Positions 56,496 to 64,000 of a stretch of 64,000 nt of DNA are shown one piece after another (within the stretch, counting starts at the first letter, position 1; each line of letters starts with the position of its first letter). Under the pieces are notes generated by a model. That model was not told the DNA's origin. It saw only the letters and a program-made list of their open reading frames with translations, and made no database searches. Location: NCBI GenBank assembly GCA_964036295.1, contig OZ038466.1, positions 23,488,597-23,552,596 of the forward strand. The letters are read 5' to 3'. The position numbers were made by a program, and so were the translations under genes. This DNA is from Plumapathes pennacea (Eukaryota; Cnidaria; Anthozoa; Antipatharia; Myriopathidae).

Positions 56496-58304
56496 TATTG
56501 AACTACCAATAGACAAACTGAGGGCTGATTTTCCAACCCCTTTTTCCCCGTACGTAAAATAAATGTTTTACATATCAAAAGTAAATAATAAAGTTAGCAA
56601 AGATATTAGTATTTGTGTCGTTATATGTTAGTGTGACAGTAGAGCACCGAAGCTCGACGTCACCACATTTCTCTTCAGGTCTGAAAACCTAATGACTAGA
56701 TCAGAAACGAGTGTAAAATGATTTTTAAAGTTCCAAACGTTCCCGTACAACGACTCAACTTGTACCAGATTCTGTAAGATCCAGTGATCAACAAGAGATA
56801 CTTACAAGGGAGCATTTATACCTTCAAACGATCAAACATACCAATGCTCTATTGCTGTATTGCTTTCACGCTCTATCAGCCTAAACTTTGAGAAGCATTT
56901 CCTAAAAAATTAATCAAATTAACCAAATTTGGTGAGGTCATCACTTTCGATACAACGTGAAACAAAAAAAAAAAAAAAAAAAAAAAAGGAAGCTGAACTG
57001 GGACCTGGAATTAAACGTTATCGAAGGTGAAACGCTTTCCCTCTGGCAATAAAATGTTTACAAAGGCAATATGACCCCCAACTGATTTCTTTCAATCTTA
57101 ACTCATTTTGGAATAAGGTTTGAAAAGCCACAGGGAAACTTGGCAGTTGGTGTTATGACCCTGGAAAGCCTTCAAAAGAACAGCACGCGCCCGAGGGTTT
57201 AGAAAGTACTAAACGAGCCCTTCCGCACCTTCGAGTGATCAACTTCAATTTTCTCTTACAGCGTTTCGCCAGAGATATATTGTACAGTGTGGAGAACTTT
57301 ATGAATCATAACTTGCTCAGCTGATCAGAAGTCCAGATTCTCACTACGTCACTCATGTATTTTCCTTTAAATTGCTCGGGTGAATTTGTACCTTGAGCAC
57401 AGTAATGAAAGGGCTATTTCGCGATAAATCTTAACGTAGATGCGTAATAATTGTCTAAAATCTCCAGTTATGTGACAAATACGTATAGATACGTTAAAAC
57501 AATTAGCTATGGTAAAATGATACTATATCACAAACATGAATGGACAAAGGCATGGATACTTAGTTCGACGGTCACTTGAACATTGTCTTATGTACATGAA
57601 CAAAAACACCAACGAAAAACAAGATGTGAATCAACATTGAGCTCTTTTTTTCTCTTGCATCTATTTAACTTTTCTCTCAAAATCATCTCTATAATTAGTG
57701 TTGCTTATTAAACTCCAGTTTCTAAGTACCCAATCGTGAAAACCAGGCAAAGTTAGAAACTATTTATAGTCGAGCATACATGAAAAGCCATGAAGTTTCT
57801 GTACACTGAACGTGCGAGGGGAATAACTGTCTCACGCGACGTTCCTAATCTAAAACAAAGGATTTCTCAAAGAGGTCAAGACTGCAGTAATACTAGGAGC
57901 AACAATGTGCAAAACGAACATCGAATCCCGCCGGCCCAGTGAAGCAAATTTACTCAAATTCACCCATTCCTGAGAGCATGCACATTCCTGAGTTACCACC
58001 AGGATTTATATCCACACAACAACAGAAGAACATCCCGGATATTGACAACAGAAGAAGAACATCCCGGATGTAGAATTGTTTTTACAAAACTCGGCAAATT
58101 ATGCTATGTGGTATAAAAAGTGTATCCAAAGAATTATTCGATTATATGTAACCCACAAATGAAAGCTTGCTTTACGAAATCAAAGGTAAATAAGTTGGAC
58201 GTGAACACGCGTTCAGGAGATGAGACTGGTATGAAGACTTACATGAAGACCTGAAGTCGGGTAGGCTAAGAGTAGAGTTTCGTATTGCACATTATTCTTT
58301 AGAT

Positions 58305-58499
58305 GAACCCTTATACTCCTGAGCTCATAGTAGTAATTCTCCCAACAACTGAAGAAGAAAATGCGTGAGTAACGTAGTGAGAGTCAACTTTCATCTCAGC
58401 AAGCTTGCAAATGATAAATTCTCTACACTGTAATGATCTTTGTTGAGACAGTGAAAAGAGAAACTTGAACTTGATCCCTCTCAGGAGCTAAAGGATTAA
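58305..58499. mobile_element. diverged TTAA-type MITE
   Basis: Starts aacccttatactcctgagct and ends aggagctaaaggattaa, with the interior similar to the element at 14269 (tgagtaacgtagtgagagt, gacagtgaaaagagaaactt). A further decayed relative follows at about 58625-58800. Confidence 0.5.
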
Positions 58500-58621
58500 G
58501 GCCAGGGTCAAACACCGACTTCACATGAGCCGAACTCAATGCAAATTAGCAAAAATTCACTGTTTGAGCTAACTTGCATTAAATTCGGCTCATTTGAGGT
58601 ACGGCATTTGACCCGGGCCTA
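58500..58621. mobile_element. small inverted-repeat element
   Basis: Left end ggccagggtcaaacaccg and right end cggcatttgacccgggcc are imperfect inverted repeats, with internal arms (gagccgaactcaatgcaaat / cttgcattaaattcggctc) also inverted. Compact foldback MITE. Confidence 0.6.
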
Positions 58622-59013
58622 AGTGAGTGATCAGCATCCACTTTCTCATTCAGTCTCTTCTCTTCAGTCAATTCACATAGCACAGTACTAATAATTTGGC
58701 ATCTCGCTCAGAGAAAAGTCGACTCGAGTCAATCGTCACCCATTTCCCTCTAAAGTGGTCAGGAGAACTAATACCACGATTTGAGTAGTAAAAGAGCTAA
58801 CATTCTTGACCTTGCATTATGAAAAAGGCTTATTAGCCCTGACGTAACTACGTTACAGAGGAGTCATGGACGCTGAGAAGATTAACCTACTCACGCTGAT
58901 TACTGCATTGCCGACCAGAGCGGTGGTGTGACCTCCTGGTGGACCACAACGCGGCCCGGATGTGATGTGTTTAGAATATACCTCAAAGATAGCTTAGTAG
59001 CCTCTCATTAGCG

Positions 59014-62000
59014 TCATTGTACGAGGAAGTCATTGGGACGATCTGTCGATCCATTGATCTTCTCAAATCTTTTGGCTTCTTCTTGCATACTTTCTTTGAT
59101 TTTCATGATTGCAACGGCTCCACGTCGGTCCTAAAATGAAGAAGCAGAATGGACTTTAGACTTTGGCTGTCAGGCCCCCAGTCGCTAGATGTTCCGGTGC
59201 GCTCGCGATCGTTCCGGGAAGGCTGGGGGTTTGAATCTAGTTTAGGACTGTGTTGAATGTTTAGGTTCCCTCCCAAACTGACGCCCCGATCTGTTCAGTT
59301 GGCTACAAATCCCCGGACAAGGAAAAGCGCGCAATTTTACCCTGTCTTCCACTCTTTTCCTATTATTATTTTGTGGCTAACCTGCAAATTCTCCGAACCA
59401 GGTCTGACAAATCCCTAGTGGCTATTCTCCGGGGGAGGGAAAGTACAGTAACAGCTGGAATTGATGGCGAAGCATTAAGACACTCGCTAATACATTGACA
59501 CCTCGTATTTCGTTGCTATGGGAGTCTTTTTCGCCAACTATAAGTCATGGGGGTCACCTAACCACTGCCCTTCCCGCCACTTAGGCCACTTTTGATTTAC
59601 GAGAGCGTGAACTCTCATTTCTATCTTGTTTGTCATGCCGACATTTTGAAAATGTCTGGCTGGATTCTGTTTATCAAAAGACACGATTAGTTTCAAACTT
59701 TTAACCATTTACTTTTAACTGTAAATCCCGACACTTGAACTAACTGAAAATACACAAAGAGCATAAACAGAGGTCATGTTTCTTTTGCGCGTTTAATATT
59801 TAACTTTGAAAGAAAAACATATCGGTAAGTGGCGTGAAGGATAAAGCGGATGGGAAAGCCAATCACCATGAGATCAATAGTAAAAAAAATCCTTCGAGGT
59901 AACGGCATGAATTAGGGGGCTGAAGTTTGGACGTTTGGCTACGTTATATATTCCACGTTGGTATAAGCTGTCCCTAATATGAATAAATCACTCACTTTTG
60001 GCTACTTCGACTTTTAACTTGCAAACGTCTGCAAACAAACAAACACAACATTATAATTCCGTGGCCCATGAGGTGCAAGGTGGTGCAGTTAGGATCAGGG
60101 GAAGGTTTATGTCCACAGTGTAGTGGTTACTGGCTCATGACCCATGGTTGTTTAGGAAGTTAAAAGCTGTTTATCAATTGGGATTACAAATGTTGTGCAG
60201 ACGTTGAATTTATAAAGCCCTCTTGACCAACCTGTTATAACGGTAGCTGTTTCACGGTACATTTTAATGGGCCATGGCTACCACAATGTGTTCTAGTGCC
60301 AACACATTTAATGACACGACAAATTAACACGAAAATATGTTATTTGCATCACTTCGGTTAGTCAGAGGTCTTTAACATAACCATTGGCACTAATTGCTTT
60401 TCATAGTATGTGTAACTTAAAAAAAGTAGAACTTGTACTCGAGTATCAAACTAAAAGCTTCCCAATTATTACTCGGTTCTTTCTTATGGGTAGCTTTATG
60501 GACTTTAACGTCAAAAAGTGGCCTGTACATTTCAGCCGGACGTCAAACTGCAAAAACACGCGACACGGCGACACGGAAATACGTCACGACTACAGAAACG
60601 GAAGTGAACTATGCTTTTGTCTAACAGATTCAACGCGGGCTCACGTTTGCATAAAGTGCCAATTTTCATCCGTGTACATTGAATTATATTTGCTCTTCGA
60701 TTCACTAAAGACTTGTCAGCTCTGAAGACAAGATGCTTCAACTTTAGCAGTTTGCAGGACTGATGATTGATTTCAGACGAAGAGTCTGTGCGATGAAGAC
60801 GACTTAAAAGTCAGAATAAACCAGCTAAGTAGTAGGTATGTATGATTTTCTATTTGTTTTTCTTTCTTTACTTTTCTTTCTACTCTTGAATGAATGTTCC
60901 CCTTGTAGTACTATAGTATTAAACGATTAAAGCGACTAAGAACAATTAATGTCCGTCGTTCTAGGTTAGACTTACTGAAAGGAACTTTCCAATACGCAGC
61001 CTGCCCGCACTACCACCTCATTTCACAGAGGAAAGGTCTTTGCATTAAAAACATCTTCTTGAACAAGGCACAATTGCAATAGAGCAAAAACTTACACTAT
61101 CCCCAGTACCGAACGGCAGTAAGCTCCCGAACTCTCCGTCTTCTCTCGGTGTCCCGGGCTGGTGATCGTTTTGATTTTCCTGTGGTAGAGCAAGCAATGC
61201 CATTAGAGCGCTGAGCTTCCTGAAGTACAAAATGCTACTGTTTGTACATATAGAAATTTCAATGCTCATACGCACCTTATTTATGCCATCTATATCTCCT
61301 GGATTTGAATCTGAAAGATAAACACGCATTAAGCTATATAAACTGTACAGTTCAATTTTAAATGTATCGAAATTAGGGTAGACTGCAGAAAATCTTGAAC
61401 ATCTCTGTCCCACATCTGTTTAATTCTTTCAATATCAAATTATAAATATTTGCATATTCTCCCAAGCCTGAGTGAAAGTGACGAGAGTGACAATTGTTGG
61501 CAAATATTGTCTGTTTCAGGTGGGAGTGGAAGGAGTGAGTTATCAGTTACTGAAAACTTGTTGTGGCAAGGAACCACAAAATTTCACAAACAATCTCCTA
61601 TGTAAAAACCCAGAAATTGCCATGTCATACTGTTCAGTAAATTGTTTCCAATTTTTAGCAATAATATGATTGACTCATATACCATAGAGTACAATCACCC
61701 TGCCGCAGTGTACCAAAGTATAACCACACCCCCCCCCCCCCCCCCCTCCCCAGAAAATGGATATATCAATGAGATTTTATGTTTCTAAACCCATGACATA
61801 TATTGTGAAACAGTCAGACCCTGGCTAGAATTTTAGATGTACTTAAATGTAACAAAAGACAAGAATATGATTTCTCACCATATACTCCGAGACCATGACT
61901 CTCACCATTCATAACTAATGATGGGTCTTGCGGTCCCATGGGCATTTGTGGTTCCGGTCCTCCGCTCATCCCATACTAAAAAGAGACAAATGCCTTGTAA

Positions 62001-63841
62001 ATGGACACAATTTTACACAACATAAAACACCTTAGCAATAATGTATAAGCCCATTTTTCAGTGATTATGGGATGGGGGCAGTTAACAATACAGTTTTGAC
62101 AAAATCAAGAAATTGCTGTACTCAGTCAACTTTTCCACTCACCGACATGTTTCCTCCAGGGACTGACTTCATCATAGCATACATGGAATCACCAGAGCTT
62201 CCTGTGTCTAAAGAAAGAATGATTTACAGTATGCTGTGATGAAAGGCTTCTCAAGTTTATCAAAATAATGATGATTTCAGAGATATTAGTAAATATATCA
62301 TCCATGGCTGCATATTCTCTCTGCTCGCATCTTCAACTGTACGTGTGTAGCTCAAAATTTGATCATGTAAACAAAGATCTGTCTATACATGCTTCCCTAT
62401 GGCATTCTGGTGTGAACAAAAATACATGAAGCCATAACAAGTCGAGGTGTGCCAAATATATGTGTCACGAGTTGCAAACCATAAGTCCAGATTTTTTTAA
62501 TGCGAGTTGAGATTTGCGAATTTGAAATTTGTACAGTACTAGTTGAAGAAAAGAGAAGATGAAATGAAATTGCTTGTAAAACAGAAGTCCAAAAACACAT
62601 TAAAAAAAGTGTGCAAATATCAGTGTCCTATGAAACTTGAAAAGTCACAGATATGTCTTATGCACTTACAGGTAAAAGAGATGACTTACCTTGTGGGCTG
62701 GGCATGATGGGAGTTCCAGGCGGACCTGCTACCTGTAAACAACATGAACATGTAGATCAGTGTAATATATCTCTCTTTTGATTCATTCTTATGACTAAAA
62801 ATTTTCATCATGTCAAAAGATAACAAAAAGTCAAGAAGGACATAAAGAAAGGGTTTATAAGCTCTTTGCTTGCCAAGCAATGTGATGACCATTGTTTATG
62901 TTATTTTATGTCCAACAGGAATGAACAAAAAGCTGGTAATTTTTATATAAAACTTTTTTTCACTAAACTCTTCAGTTTAAACACACTATTGCAGAAATCA
63001 AACCAGCTTGCTAAATTCCAAGAAAGGTTGATCAATAACATACTGAAGATGCTGGATTCCACTGTCGTCCACCTGGCCTGTGAGAGAAAACAATGGTAAT
63101 TAGCAATATATGCTGATAATATATATGCACTGCCTCTAAATGGACACCAAGTTCACACATAGTTCCTAAACAGAAGCTGAAAAGGTATAAAATAATACTA
63201 CAGTAACATCAGGGTTAACTTACATTGGCATTGCAGCTACACTGCTGTTGGGAGGTGGTCTCATTCCACCATAGTTCTGTGCAGGAAAAGAAAAGGATGA
63301 TTGTCTTAATCAGTGCATGGTGGGATAATGTATGTACCAGTATAGTAGACACCATATTTACCATAAATGCTCTAATAAGCCCCCCTCCCCCCCCCTCCTG
63401 TCTCTCTCTCTCTCTCCAATAGGCCCCTCTCTACAAGGTTAATTTTTGAAATGAGCTCTCCACATCCCCCCTCCCCTCCCCCCCCCCAAACACACACACA
63501 CACTTGTATGCTGTCAACTTTGAGCACCAAAATTAGTAGAGAAACAAGACGAATGACACGCATTAGATGCTTGGTGATTACTGATATATTTTTAAAATTT
63601 ACATTTCCACATCTAACTTCACACAGTATTTTGTTGACCAAGAATGCACAGTTAACCTCTTGTTCTCATCTGATCTTTTAGGATTATTAGAGCATTTGTG
63701 GTATATTATTATTATTCATCAAGAAGATAGGTCCCCTGCAACTTCTGGGAGGATTTACTAAACTATTTCTCAGATGGTACAGGGAAGTAATTACCGGAAC
63801 AGGACCTCTTGGGTGATTCATTCTGTTCATTGGCATTTGAC
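59014..63841 (-). CDS. SSBP3-like: single-stranded DNA-binding protein (SSBP2/3/4, SSDP family), nine 3' exons
   Basis: SSBPs bind LDB1/CLIM adaptors through an N-terminal LisH-type domain (outside the window) and stabilise LIM-homeodomain transcription complexes in the nucleus. Exons here: 63841-63795, 63276-63224, 63077-63044, 62732-62690, 62207-62143, 61975-61879, 61310-61276, 61179-61096, 59130-59014. All sites are AG/GT and phases agree throughout. They encode the Pro/Gly/Met-rich region: MNRMNHPRGPVP, NYGGMRPPPNS, MPGGRQWNPASS, GPPGTPIMPSPQ, SGDSMYAMMKSVPGG, GDIDGINKENQN and PGTPREDGEFGSLL, each matching the vertebrate SSBP3 order. The last exon is odd: instead of the short family ending, a 38-residue charged helix-like tail follows (DRRGAVAIMKIKESMQEEAK, ending DFLVQ). 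If the last splice is not used, the frame reads 19 residues further to a stop at about 61045. Two in-frame donors exist in exon 61975-61879. Confidence 0.88.
59131..61095 (-). other. last intron of the SSBP gene (1.96 kb)
   Basis: Donor agt/gtaagt at 61095 and acceptor cattttag at 59132-59131. No exon, RNA gene or clear transposon is visible inside; short plus-strand open frames near 60384-60725 lack coding character. Confidence 0.6.
61729..61746. repeat. poly-C tract in an SSBP intron
   Basis: About 18 C after aaccaca. Further pyrimidine-rich C tracts lie at 63380-63415 (with a TC repeat) and 63464-63487 (followed by an (AC)n run), also within SSBP introns. Confidence 0.75.
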
Positions 63842-64000
63842 CTAAAAAAATAACATGACTTTTAATCAAACATGACAGCCGTCTGCAAAACGGAATTTTG
63901 CTTGCAAAAAATATTCCCTTCCTTGGCTTTGAAGGAAGAATCTCATTCATTTTACCTGATTTATTTTATCTCATCTGTTTGACAAAACAACTTGCCAATG

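Noticed and set aside
59161-59330. tRNA-like SINE near ggtttgaatctag
   Set aside because: Only a weak B-box resemblance; no A box or cloverleaf could be drawn.
60384-60725. 113-codon plus-strand frame inside the SSBP intron
   Set aside because: No recognisable domain, poor start context, and an overlapping frame of similar quality.

Overview
This window is eukaryotic nuclear DNA and looks like a cnidarian genome, probably a stony coral. The reasons are short exons with GT/AG introns, AT-rich intergenic DNA full of small inverted-repeat transposons, an animal SSBP/SSDP gene, an intronless class A GPCR, PAN / C-type lectin / fibronectin-II exons, and a giant TPR-CHAT (TTC28-like) gene. The species assignment is inference; no ribosomal or mitochondrial marker is present.

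Layout. (1) 1-2180, plus strand: a terminal PAN/apple exon, then a C-type lectin / fibronectin type II / C-type lectin exon series that appears frameshifted. (2) 2639-8061, minus strand: an eight-exon gene whose reading frame can be followed through every junction, giving 617 residues with three KH domains and a long unassigned C-terminus. (3) 8062-14709: repeats, small DNA transposons and one single-exon GPCR (11869-12798, minus). (4) 14710-26538, minus strand: one uninterrupted frame of 3942 residues with about 84 TPRs of 40 residues and a C-terminal CHAT protease domain with an apparent His/Cys dyad. (5) 26900-55080: a macrosatellite with a unit of about 2.75 kb. Two diverged proximal copies are broken up by transposons, including an intact full-length APE-type LINE at 31974-36797 flanked by a target-site duplication; six full units and one truncated unit follow. 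The units carry a conserved pair of plus-strand exons (here called X and Y) that stay open and, in most copies, join in phase. (6) 55080-59013: gene-free, with several MITEs. (7) 59014-63841, minus strand: nine 3' exons of a single-stranded DNA-binding protein (SSBP2/3/4 family) gene whose LisH-encoding 5' end lies beyond the window.

The genes do not form an obvious pathway. The TPR-CHAT protein is a candidate proteolytic signalling or innate-immune factor, the KH protein an RNA-binding factor, and SSBP an LDB-partner transcription co-regulator. The strongest candidates for new biology are the hyper-expanded, recently reshuffled TPR array joined to a CHAT protease, and the unidentified Cys/His-rich coding unit carried by the macrosatellite.
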